Of a DNA stretch of 64,000 nucleotides, positions 31,078 through 41,512 are shown one piece after another. Position 1 is the first letter of the stretch. Every line of letters begins with the position of its first letter. The stretch comes from Strigamia acuminata (Eukaryota > Arthropoda > Chilopoda > Geophilomorpha > Linotaeniidae), in contig OX442318.1 in assembly GCA_949358305.1 (NCBI GenBank), positions 1,722,501 through 1,786,500 of the forward strand, read 5' to 3'. The translations under genes and the position numbers were made by a program. The notes beneath the pieces were generated by a model. That model ran no database searches. It saw only the letters and a program-made list of their open reading frames with translations, and was not told the DNA's origin.

Positions 31078-32060
31078 GCCATCCACATGTCGAGAGATGG
31101 GACAACTTTCTCGAAGTTTTGATAAAGAAGGGCCTGAAGATACATATACGGAAGTGTCAAATGCTACAGAAGGAGGTCAAGTTTCTTGGCTACATTATCT
31201 CTGGGAATGGAAAGAAGCCCGGCCCCAGCAGAATCCAGGCATTCTGGAACGAAAAGAATATTCGCTCATTTTTGGGATTTGCCGGTTATTACTGCAAATT
31301 CATACCAAACTTTTCATAGAAGACAAAGAACTTACAGAAAATGACACGTAAAAATGAGAGATTTCAGTTGACAAAGGAGCACCAACTAACGGTGGACCGA
31401 CTTAAAGAAGAGCTTATTGCAAGAAACTGCCTGGGACACTTCAGAGCAGGATGCGAGATGGTGGTGAGCGTGGACGCCAGCTATGACGGCTTGGGGGCCA
31501 CACTCGAACAAATCCAAGAGGGAAGGAAGATAACTATCGCCTTCGAAAGCTGCGGAATCCCAGACTCCTACGCTACAACACACTCAAATGAGCTGGAGTG
31601 TCTTGCTGTTCATTGGAGCATAACGGAAAAGTTCCGAGATTATTTGCTAGGTCAAAAGAAGTTTGTCGTCTTTACCGACAACTGGGCCGTCGCACACCTG
31701 ATGGAAAAGAAAAACCTAAACCGGAAATATGCACGATGGTCCTTAGAACTACAAGAGTTTGATTTTGTGACGAAACACAAAAATGGGACACAAAATGTTG
31801 TACCAGATGCATTATCACGAGCAGTCGATTTAAAGCACGAAATGGCCAAAACAAGAATTGTAATGGCAGCAATACTGATGCAAGACAAACATCTTGAAAT
31901 CGAACAGGAAAAAGACGAATTCTGCAAGAAAATCAACTGGGACAAAAACAAGAAGTTCGAAAGAAAGAACAACATTATACGCAAACAGAAGTTAATCGAC
32001 GGTCATGTGGTTTGGAGAGCAAGTCTAATTAAATTGACCAGAAATGACACTATCAGGCGA
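31078..32060 (+). pseudogene. Partial Gypsy (Ty3) pol: RT end and RNase H
   Basis: Retrotransposon remnant. One reading frame from 31078 to 32105 has a single in-frame TAG (31317-31319). Before it: RT connection motifs FLGYIISGNGKKPGP, RSFLGFAGYYCKFIPNFS. After it: RNase H with VSVDASYDGLGA, HSNELECLAVHW, VFTDNWAVAHL, and the tether-like NVVPDALSRA. The catalytic RT box (YxDD), protease, gag and integrase are missing, and no LTRs were found around it. It lies between G2 and the R2/K/T spacer block. Confidence 0.88.
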
Positions 32061-32119
32061 GGCATTTTTATTGTATTTCACCACTTTAAGTTTTCCGTTT
32101 TATAAGCTCTACACTTTGC

Positions 32120-32275
32120 CTTTGAACTTTAACTGATGTTTGACACTTAATTATGGGCGTCTGTGTACTTTAAATGATTTTTGACATTTAATTATGGGCG
32201 TCTGTGTACTTTAAATGATGTTTGACACTTAATTATGGGCGTCTGTGTACTTTAAATGATGTCTACACTCTAATG
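32120..32275. repeat. ~41-base tandem repeat
   Basis: Three and a half copies of a unit with GACACTTAATTATGGGCGTC and TGTGTACTTTAAATGATG, just after the Gypsy fragment. Confidence 0.85.
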
Positions 32276-33231
32276 GTAGGATGATTTATTCATTCATAAT
32301 TTATAATTTCCAAAAGAATAAATTATTTTGCATATGAAAGAACCATTTTTTAATTTAGAACGTTTATTTTTTAACTTATAATGTCATTTTGAACAGAACT
32401 GTGCTTAATTTGGCACACAGAAAGGACAAACACTTTTGACTTCCACGAAAATAAAAGTACAGCACCGCGCACAAAGCCATTTTTGCACTTTGATCGAGGA
32501 ATGCAAATTTATTTCACCACTTTTTATAAGTTAAGTTCAGGGCCGCAGCTGCTTCCTGGTGAGGCTCGTCTGTGAACGGCACATCCTGCACACCTGCAGG
32601 CCTGGTTTTAAGTGCTGGTTGGCTTTGTACAACAAAACCATGTAACTAATTTCCGAATGCACCTTTGTGGATTGTCATCACAAAATATCATTCTGTGGTT
32701 CAGGTTTTTTCTTACCTTTAGTAGAGCCACTGGAATCAAGCTGCGTGTCCACCTGGTATCCTGGGAGAGCAAGAAACACTGGCAGAGTAGAAACAAGTTC
32801 GCACCAGAGATGTCGATAACTAGGTGGGGAGAGCGAACATTCGTTATTACAAGAGATGATGTGATTAAAATTGCATTGCTTTTAGATTTGAAATTTGAAA
32901 CAAAATTAATTGACTTTCATTGCTTTTAGATTAGATATTTGATATAAAAATTAATTGACTTTCGTTGCTGTTAGATTAGAAATGTTTCATAAAAATTAAT
33001 TGACTTGCATTGCTGATCTAAAAGCAAATTTAGTTTCAGTTTTTAAATATTATTCTTGAGTGCAATCCTGTTTAATTTTTTTACTTTTCAACATTTTGAA
33101 TTGACACATTGAAACGTTGTTATAACAACTTATCAAAACTGATTTGAATAAAAATGTTTGGAAATGAAAGCAAAGTTTATTTAAAATGCCTAGATCACTG
33201 ATTAGTGTTTAGTGGTTAAAACTACTTCGTA
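32276..33231. other. Spacer with a repeated donor-like segment
   Basis: At about 32715-32870 a segment (ACTGGAATCAAGCTG, GATAA, AACATTCGTTATT) resembles 39790-39950 and, more weakly, 35215-35350 and 17140-17240. On the minus strand it runs into a GTAAG donor (CTACTAAAG|GTAAGAAA at ~32718; CTAAAG|GTAAGC at ~39796). These might be 5' exons of array genes, but no continuous frame was proven. The rest is plain. Confidence 0.4.
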
Positions 33232-33645
33232 CAGTATACTCTGTGTAGCCCGGACATTGTGCCGTTCGGACAGGTTTGCACAGATGTAGACCCAAACAAT
33301 ACCCAGCAATGGGAAATTAGTTCCGCCGTCCGGACAGCTCTCTCCTCCGCACAAAGCAACGCGTCCCGTATGAGGAAAAATCGTTGTGTAGTCCGACCAA
33401 AAACCGACAATGCCGATTTTATAATGAAAGAAATTATAACAAAAAATTAATAACACTAAAATTAAATTTAAAATTAATTTATTGCTGGTTTACAAGGGCT
33501 GGAAACTGAAATTCGCGTTAAAGGTATCGTTATGTCATGTGCACATGAGTTACGTAATATGGCATTTGTCCGCACCAGAGAACCTACGCTCTACTGCACA
33601 AGTTTTTAGGATCCATCCTACGTTTGGGTTACACAGAGAACACTG
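33232..33645. mobile_element. TA-flanked MITE, CAGTGTACTCTGTGT family, copy 2
   Basis: 414 bases, ends CAGTATACTCTGTGTA and CAGTGTTCTCTGTGTA (inverted), TA on both sides. Longer than the copy at 13830-13990. Its interior includes a half copy of the TTTATTGCC-ended element of 11891-12069. Confidence 0.68.
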
Positions 33646-35358
33646 TACAGGTAGATGATTGAAAAGTTGAATGAAAATACAGTAACATGTGTGCTAACTT
33701 TGATTTACAACAGGAAGGGGAGAAGAACTTTTATTTTTACTTAAATTATTATGTGAGGTGGTTTAATCTCAACTTGGAGAGGAAATATGAAAACAATAAA
33801 TTTATATCTGTGGATATTCAAAAACGATATTTTGAATGCACAAATAAAACGGTTTGGATTTAGAATGCTTGCAACGATCGTATATTCGTGAGTGTCATTG
33901 CCAGTGCTTTTGATAATCATTTTCTGATGTGCAGAATTTAGTTTTCAATCTAAAACCATTTCTTTTGAGTTTCATTTAATTGACTTGTGTTGCAGTTTTG
34001 AAAAATTATTTTCAATCACCAAAAACGTGATGAATATGACTCAAAATCGAAGAAATACAGAAAATCTACTATCGATATCGACTACGGAAACCTGCTGTTC
34101 GATTCCTGACACCTGACGTTTAGTTCATCTCGCAAAAACCAAACTCTTTAAAGCTTTGAGTAGAATCCACATTCTGGATTGTCTCTATATTAACTGAGTG
34201 AACGAGAAAAATGCCAACTGCTTCTTACCTGTTATCTTAAAAATCGCTTCGTGACCGTTCAGGATGATAGCTTAACTCGATTGCATCCATCCACAGAAGA
34301 CAAGAGGCACAGCCCAGGGCTCCCAACTTGGAGCTCTCTGGGAAAATTGGACAAGTTTTGTTTTGTTTGTAATTAAAATGAACTTGTGAATTAGAATATT
34401 GTTACTTGTATGTAAACAAATGCTTAAGGCTGCAGCTTACTTTCTCTAACTGATGCCAACGTTGTATCAGCTACAAGTTTTTAGAAGCAGTTATCGGCTC
34501 AAGAAACTAAGGAGAAATGTTGCAAATTGAATATTTAAAATTGTATGAATAGTTAACATTTGAATGCAGTGTGTGACTCAGTGTGTACATAGAATGAATG
34601 GAAAAAAGGAATAATTTACACGTTTTCAATGCTGAAATACACAGGACGCTTACTACGGTATGTCAACATGAAACTGAAAAGAATGAGAGAGATTTCAATG
34701 GAGTTTCTCATCTTTTTTAATCATTTTCTAAAACTTTTGATGTGGAGGCGTTTGATGTAGAGGGCGTTTGATGTGGAGGGCGTTTGTTGAATTAAGACAT
34801 TGACTGAATGTAGCAAAGTACACACATTTCCGACTTGTCACGTTATTTGCTTATTTGCTTTTTAAGTTTTCAGCAATGTTGATTTACCTTTCACGAAATG
34901 AGAGTAAACATTGCTTTGAAATATTTTCCAAGAAAGTTTCTTTAGCTTTTATGCATTTTAGGAGGCGTGTCTCCGGGTGCGAAAATTCAATACCGCGTAG
35001 TATATGTGTTTCAGTGACTGCCAATCGGTCACAAGTCCTGGATGATACACCATAGAAAGACTAATTTCTTTATCAAACACAATAACCAGAATTCTCCTGG
35101 TACAATTAGGACTATAAATGGACTTTTGGAGAAATGTGTCTCAAATTAGTTGTTACCGTGCTAAATTTAATAAAATAAACAGTTTTTCCGGGCTGGGCAT
35201 TTGCTTAGCTTTATTCTAGCTGTTTGGACCAAGCTGCGCGTCCAGGGTGTGTTTAGGGAGAACAATAAAAACGGACACAGCCCGAAATAAGTGCTCCACT
35301 AATAGCTGAAAGTCTAAATGAAACGAGGGTTGCAAGGGATTAGATGATTAGAAATGTA
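33646..35358. other. Spacer, mostly unrecognised
   Basis: Holds the repeat of 33840-33940 (partner 17410-17515) and a short GATGTGGAGGGCGTTT triplet repeat (34739-34790). No gene was seen; an open frame of 66 codons at 34855 has no recognisable features. Confidence 0.5.
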
Positions 35359-35590
35359 TTGTAACCGCTAGGCCAACCAAGGGTGACTTGCGTCACTGAC
35401 ACACACTGCTTAATGGCCCCTCCATGAGCGGCCGCATGGGCAGAGGTTGTTACAACACAACAGTAAAGCCCGTAAACCCCGTAAACCATGAGGATAACCT
35501 CCCTGTTGGTTGCTGTGTGGCGTGCCCAAGAGGCACAGCCAGCATGTGGGTTAAACAAGGGAATTCCGAACCCTAGACAACAGACTACAG
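35359..35590. repeat. R2 dispersed repeat, copy 2
   Basis: Blocks GGTGACTTGCGTCACTGACA, CACACACTGCTTA, CCATGAGCGGCCGCATGG and GAATTCCGAACCCTAGACAA. Close to copy 3 (50552-50800). In both cases it stands ~55-60 bases from the T exon-like segment, so both were copied together. Confidence 0.7.
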
Positions 35591-35645
35591 GTCACAAATT
35601 TTCCAATTCTTGTGAACTTTTTTTTGATTAGCTTTCTGTACTTAC

Positions 35646-35725
35646 AGTTTGAAGTTGCGATGAATGGAAGTGCGGCACTTCATCTGTTCGTATTGCCACT
35701 GCAATGCAGTATACTGACGTTGTGT
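35646..35725 (-). other. Exon-like segment T, copy 1
   Basis: 80 nt on the minus strand, AACAG before and GTAAGTAC after, open as TQRQYTALQWQYEQMK then CRTSIHRNFK. The paralogue at 50861-50940 keeps length, splice sites and frame. It follows segment K in compatible phase. I do not recognise the protein. Confidence 0.5.
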
Positions 35726-35940
35726 CTGTTGGAAGAGTAATTTAAAATTAATGACAACTTAAATAATTTATCACAAAGACTTGATTATAACTAATCACCA
35801 GTTGAATGTCAGAAAACCAACCATTAAAATGTCTTAAAAGACATTGCTAGATAAAATAATGAGTTTACTCTGTAATAACTATGTTCATGTTTCTTCTGGA
35901 CAGAAAACATCAATAATATTTTACAAAGAAATACGATTAC

Positions 35941-36031
35941 ATCTTCTATGCACTTGACCCAAATGCCAGGAGCGATTGAACAATATGCTAGTGCACCAGA
36001 AAAATGTATATATGAAACCAGTTCACGCTTA
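35941..36031 (-). other. Exon-like segment K, copy 1
   Basis: 91 nt, CTCAG before and GTAATC after, open as KRELVSYIHFSGALA then YCSIAPGIWVKCIED. Two Cys and a PGxxVK stretch. The copy at 51143-51232 is one base shorter and so frameshifted. K then T read continuously after splicing. Gene identity unknown. Confidence 0.48.
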
Positions 36032-36089
36032 CTGAGAGAATACAGGTATTGTGTAGACATTTTTTTGTGTGTACATTGTTCTGGCGTAC

Positions 36090-36605
36090 CGTACTCTGTA
36101 TTTGTTGAAATGAGAATGAAAAATTTTAATACACTAGATCTGTTTGTAGTACAATGAATTTTCAAAGGCCACTCCATGAATAGAAGCAACTGGTCTATTC
36201 GCTTAAATGTTATTTTTAATCGTGGTACCGAACAACCAGCAACAACATTGATTCCTATTACGGAGTATTAGATATCACGCACGGGAGAAATCAATGGTGA
36301 AAGACTGCACTTTTTATATTCTGCCACCAGAGCGTGCTGTCAAACATTAAAAATGGTAATTTCAAGATTGATTGCTATTTTTTTTATTGGACAATTAGTT
36401 GAGGGAAAATTGATTAAAACTGGAAAATTTCCACTGGAATAATTAATTAATTCAAATTGACGAAGCATATGGCAACGTTCTGCGCTTCCACGTTGAAGCG
36501 ACAATTAGTGGCGTATTACGAAACTAAATATTAAGGTTTAAATGCAATCAATTTATTAAACTTATCTCACTAATTTAAATTTTAAAAGAATAAAAACACT
36601 TTTTT
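36090..36605. repeat. R1 spacer repeat, copy b
   Basis: Holds the R1 marker words GGTACCGAACAACCAGCAAC and GAGCGTGCTGTCAAACATTA. It ends where the probable solo LTR begins. Confidence 0.78.
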
Positions 36606-36612
36606 CAAAATA

Positions 36613-37439
36613 TGTTGTCGCGTCCTACTTGGTATAGGTTTAAATAGCGCTAACGTATAATACTTTACCTGTGATCAATTATGCAAATACCCAATGAATA
36701 CCATATGTATTTAAATGAACAAGTAATTTATTCAATAGGCTTGAAGGCCTTAAAATACACTCAGTAATAATTCTATAGTCGACGTGGTCAGCGTCGAACA
36801 AAGGATTTCTCAAGATGGCGTCGTCGGTTCCGCGTGGTCGGCGGAACAAAGGCGGCGTCTCGAGTTGTCGTTAATTCGTCACGGATTCGTCTTCACGGAC
36901 GCGGTGGAATGCTCTTTCGAGTCTTCTATCCGTGCCTGTTGTCTAGGGTTTGGTTTAGCGTCGCAGAGGCCTCGTCTAGGAACTTTGGGGTTCCCTACAA
37001 AGCACTCGGACACTTACTTCGGCGAATAATCGTCTGGGCGATTATTCTGGGTGATTTCACAAGGGCTATTCTCTTGCTTTCGCCGGAATAGCTCTCAAGT
37101 GACTTCGTGAGAGTTACAGTTTGCACTTTACTCAGCGATCCTCGATCAATCCTAACTTGTAGTTGAAGTTGGCCTGACGGTGAGGTAGTTGCTGTGTTCT
37201 TGGTGTCGTTTGTGTAAGTTCTGTCTTTTAGGCGGGAAACACAGCCTTTTATGCAGTGGGGTGAAGGGCCGGCGATCAACCAATGGGGGCTGACCACCAG
37301 CCGCTTCCTCCCCCTCGGGGCGCACACCTGCCATGGGGAGGCGGAGCCAACTCGGGGGGGGAACGACTCTTCAATCATAGTGACTCAGAAGACAAGTATC
37401 CGCCCTGGGGGGACACCTATCCATCTGGGTCACCACAAT
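36613..37439 (-). mobile_element. Probable solo LTR
   Basis: ~827 bases, GC-rich against its surroundings. On the minus strand it starts TGTGGTGACCCAGATGG and ends GACGCGACAACA (TG...CA). A TATA-like GCATAAAAGGCTGTG lies about 200 bases in, and an AATAAA near the 3' end (TTGAATAAATTACTT). No internal retroelement genes adjoin it and the flanking bases do not form a target duplication. It separates truncated G3 from R1, so a rearrangement at or through the LTR is likely. Confidence 0.5.
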
Positions 37440-37444
37440 GTGTT

Positions 37445-39180
37445 TATTGTACGGTTTTGAACATGATGAACGGTAATTTGCAGCAGTGAACAAATATTTT
37501 GACGAGTGCCAAACAAGACATTCCGAAGTAGTATGATGTTTCCGCCAATGTCGCATAGCAAAGAGATTATGTCGTAAGAAAATTGTTCTTGCAACGTACG
37601 TACAAAATTATTCTGAAGAAAAACATTGAGGATATTCTCAGAATAGGGTATCGTATCAAAGGATGTGCTTAGTTCTGTCACATGGCATAAATAAGGACAT
37701 TTGCACACTTCTATTGCATTCTCATTATCATTAACATTAACAATTGAACGCATCAATTTTTCACGTTGAAGATATAGTTCATAATTCTCGCATTCTGGTT
37801 GGTTTCGTGCATCGTAAAATGGAAACCTGAAATATGTTTCCGCCAATTTTATGACTGCAATTATAATTGCATGTTTAAGTATACACAAATTTACCTGCAA
37901 GTAAAATTCTTCATAAAACAAGGGAGCAAACAGCCATGTAAATTGTTATCGCAAGGATTTCTCTTCGTGCGGAGGAAGTGATACTGAAAGTCAATTTATT
38001 AAGTTTCAAATGAATGCCTTTGTGATATTTAAATGATTCGTGACTCTACAGGTATGAAATTTAAAATTAATTTTTTTTAAATGTATGCTAGGGGCCCAAA
38101 AAAGTTAAAATAAGATTCTCTGCATCATTTCAAATTGGAATACATCAATTCGGTGCACATGCATTTGACATGAATGACAAAAATATGTTTTGTTTATACA
38201 AATTTTTTTTGTTTTTTTACTTTTTCCAAATTAGTTGTAGCAATATGTCTAGTTGCTGTCAAATTTTCTCCATTTCCATGAATGGTTGCAATGTCTTTTG
38301 CATTCAGTAACAATTTCACTCCTTCAATAAAACCAGATACATAATAGTAGACCGGTGAAGGAATTATTTTTACCTGAAAATTTTAAGAACAAGTCTAACA
38401 GTTAGGGCACTGGACAAATTTTGTAACTTTGGCAACATTATAAAACTACATTAACATTATTGCATAATGCTGGGAATTTTAGTTTGATTACCATCTTGTA
38501 ACCAGAATATCCACACGGCAGCTGTAATGCTAATCAACAATATAGGATTTAGAAATAACAATCGTGAATGCATTTTTTTTACTTAAGACTTGAAACTTGA
38601 GCAGTAGCTTGTACAAAACTATCGTAATTTTGAATTGTCAGATTAATGCGCAATTTTCCCTGCAATAGGATTACTCATTTATTAAACACAGAACAAGAAA
38701 TAGATAGAGCTTTACAATTTTGAAGTGTGCATCAGTTATGTAACTCGGAATACTCATGTATTTTAAAACATCAAGTAGATTATATTTAGGTTTATAATTA
38801 CGGGTATATTTTCCTTCGGCTATTTTTCTACCCTCACAGCTTTCGAGATCTTCTTTTCTTCCACTCACTTTTGCTTTTAAATTATTAAATTCTTGTGTTG
38901 TGTATGGGAAAAAGTAAACATATGGAAAAATGCCATGCACTGTTTCAATGAAATGCGCATTGACTGTTGTCGGTTCATCCATGTAATGCAATATCCGATC
39001 TAGAGTTTGGTAAATGCACACTGCCAAATTGACAATAACTAATGTGAAAAACAGATGAGAATTAAATTTTTCCTTTTTTGAATAGTTTTTCAGAGATTTG
39101 ACAAATGGTGGTATCTCCGATTTTTCTGCTATGACAGTGACAACTATGTGTTGCAGTCTTCTCCTCCTTGAATTCGGCCT
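37445..39180 (-). pseudogene. G3: decayed DEG/ENaC, module A only
   Basis: Recognisable exons: about 39180-38716, 38659-38587, 38529-38450, 38373-38221, 37983-37895, 37826-37445. Exon sizes and phases match G1/G2/G4. Lesions: no in-frame ATG at the exon 1 start and a frame change in the N-terminal region; exon 2 donor TT instead of GT (38585-38586); a frameshift inside TM2 after LLCDIGGN; then truncation at 37440. All of module B (exon 6 second half to exon 11) is absent. Preserved parts include TM1 (FTLVIVNLAVCIYQ) and RNPCDNNLHGCLLPC. It is most likely not functional. Confidence 0.88.
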
Positions 39181-39365
39181 AATGGCTGAAACGCACGCAT
39201 ATTTTTGTCTTCCGTTTTAGCTGTTTAAAGAATTATATGCAGAACTGAATGAATTTACACTTTAAAGGTATCCGATGATTGGTGTTACATTTGATTTATT
39301 GCTTTGTTGCAATGAAACAACAAAATTTATTTTTAGTCTAGCTATATTGTTGACTATAAGGCTGT

Positions 39366-39476
39366 ACGGTGCGGTCGCTTACTCTATCTGTTCTCATCAC
39401 ACTTACTGTACTTGAACACTCATGTAGGCTGCAACTCGGCCTGAACCAGCTTACTGGGCATCACAGTGGTGAACTG
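39366..39476. repeat. R3 dispersed repeat, copy 2
   Basis: GTACGGTGCGGTCGCTTACT and TAGGCTGCAACTCGGCCTGA as at 17876-17990. It leads directly into a tandem array. Confidence 0.65.
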
Positions 39477-39720
39477 ACCAAAAATGGTTAAAACCTATCA
39501 AAAAACATTAGAACTGACCAAAAATGGTTAAAACCTATCAAAAAACATTAGAACTGACCAAAAATGGTTAAAACTTATCCAAAAACATTAGAACTGACCA
39601 AAAATGGTTAAAACCGATCAAAAAACATTAAAAACCGATTATAAATAGGTGAAAATCGTCAAAAAACATTAAAAACCGATTAGAAATATGTGAAAATCGT
39701 CAAAAATTATTAAAAATTGA
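39472..39720. repeat. 40-base tandem repeat
   Basis: Four near-identical 40-base units (GAACTGACCAAAAATGGTTA then AAACCTATCAAAAAACATTA). Two or three diverged units follow, carrying AAAACCGATTATAAATAGGT and GAAAATCGTCAAAAAACATT. Confidence 0.92.
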
Positions 39721-40109
39721 TCAAAAAATCCCCTACACAACACTGATTGCCACTGCCATTGTGGATTGTATATTTCTTTCAGGTGTTTTGCTTACCTTTA
39801 GCATAGCCACTGGAATCAAGCTGTGTGTGTCTACTGGCTGTTTTGACAGAACAAGAAACTCGGTCACTGTAGAAAATTCGATAAGAAGGCGCTAGGTTGA
39901 GACGGTGAGCATTCGTTATTGCAATAATTGATGTCGTTAAAGTTTTATTGCTAGGACAGCAATAAAATTTGCACGAAAAATTAATTTACTTTTTATTTAT
40001 ATTTGAGTGCAAAGCTGATTAGAGAAAATCTAGTTACTTGCTGACACATTTCTGTTCAATGCCTTTCAGTGGGAAAGTACCCAGTTCAATTCCCACTTTT
40101 TCTGCATTT

Positions 40110-40350
40110 TGTGTGTACATTGAACAACCAGCAACAACATTGATTCTTATATGGAGTATTAGATATCATGGACGGGAGAAATCAATGGTGAAAGACTGCA
40201 CTTTTCATATTCTGCCACCAGAGCGTGCTGTCAAACATTAAAAATGGTAATTTCAAGGTTGATTGCTATTTTTTTTTATTGGACAGTCTGTTGAGGGAGA
40301 ATTGATTAAAACTGGGAAATTTACACTGGAAGAATTAATTAATTCAGATT
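40110..40350. repeat. R1 spacer repeat, copy c (partial)
   Basis: Starts at GAACAACCAGCAACAACATT and ends near AGAATTAATTAATTCAGATT. It lies downstream of G4 on the minus strand. Confidence 0.75.
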
Positions 40351-40359
40351 GAAGAGGTG

Positions 40360-40510
40360 TTTGAGCGCTTGAACGCGGCCGGGTGTTATTAAATGTTCCG
40401 CCGCACTGCTCTGTGGCAAAAGCGTAATTTTCCGACCGCGTTTGAGCGCTCGAACGCGGCCGAGTGTTTTTAAATTTTCCGCTGCACGGCTGTGTGGCAA
40501 AAAGGAAGTT
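40360..40510. repeat. ~81-base tandem duplication
   Basis: Two units beginning TTTGAGCGCT(T/C)GAACGCGGCC and ending in TGTGGCAAAA, GC-rich. No coding sense. Confidence 0.85.
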
Positions 40511-40800
40511 CAAATTGCGCATGCGCAACAGTTGGATTTCCAAAAAAAAAATAAGGCCGTTCAAAGTTGAAATCCGATTTTCTTGATTGCAGAAAATCAA
40601 GAAAATCATGATTTTGGAAATCCATTTTATATTGAACGCACCTAATGATTTTCAACGTTCAAATTAAACTATGGATGTTAGTTGGTCTAAATTAGTGTTT
40701 TTTCAAAACTTTTATAAAATACCAGAAAAATGTGGAAAGTGAAATTATGGAATTATATGAGCGATTGAAAAGTTACAGGGTGGTTTTGTTCATTTTTGAA

Positions 40801-41451
40801 TCAAATGAAATATTCAATGAGAGAAAGTATCGAGAGACCGGTCAAAATAGCAAAAATTGATCCGATTTGACAGAGTAATTTGACAATGGAAATTACTTTC
40901 TGTTCTTCTATTACTTCCCGGATGTTGCTGTCCATAGTGAATCTTGTAATCAAGTTGCCTTCGTCGTTAATTATTGAAGATATGAATATTGTTTCTTGAC
41001 AACGTGCTGCACAGAAGCAGTCTTTCTGGGGATTTGTTTGGAATTGGGTTTCCAAATATTGTCTGGTAGTTTTCTTAGCTGTTGTGTGATCTTCGCAATA
41101 AGGCAACGAACTGTTTTCTATAAATGGTAATCTAATAGTATATCATGATTAGTGTCAGTGCATTTCAGTTACTTAAAAATGAATTAAACTTACAAGGGGA
41201 GCACATGTATAAGACACTCACAGATTGTTGTAATATTAAACGTGAAGGATTGTTATATCATGCTGAATGAGACCCTGAAATAATTTCATTCCATAAACAG
41301 CCAACAATATAAACAATGAGCTGAAAGTTTGCACTATTTTGTCTGTGTATACATCCAATCTGAGCAATCAGGCCTAGCGTATGAATACTGTAAACAACAG
41401 TTGCTAGGTAAAAAAATAGTTCCAAGATCCAAGTTGAATTTTATCATTTGA

Positions 41452-41512
<61 letters not shown>

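Noticed and set aside
35359-35590. A tRNA gene in R2
   Set aside because: Box-like words are in the wrong order and no cloverleaf could be drawn.
37251-37489. GC-rich open frames near the G3 end
   Set aside because: Fall inside the LTR-like block and have no recognisable product.
39472-39720. Regular 40-base repeats as a CRISPR-like array
   Set aside because: Units are contiguous without unique spacers and the DNA is eukaryotic.
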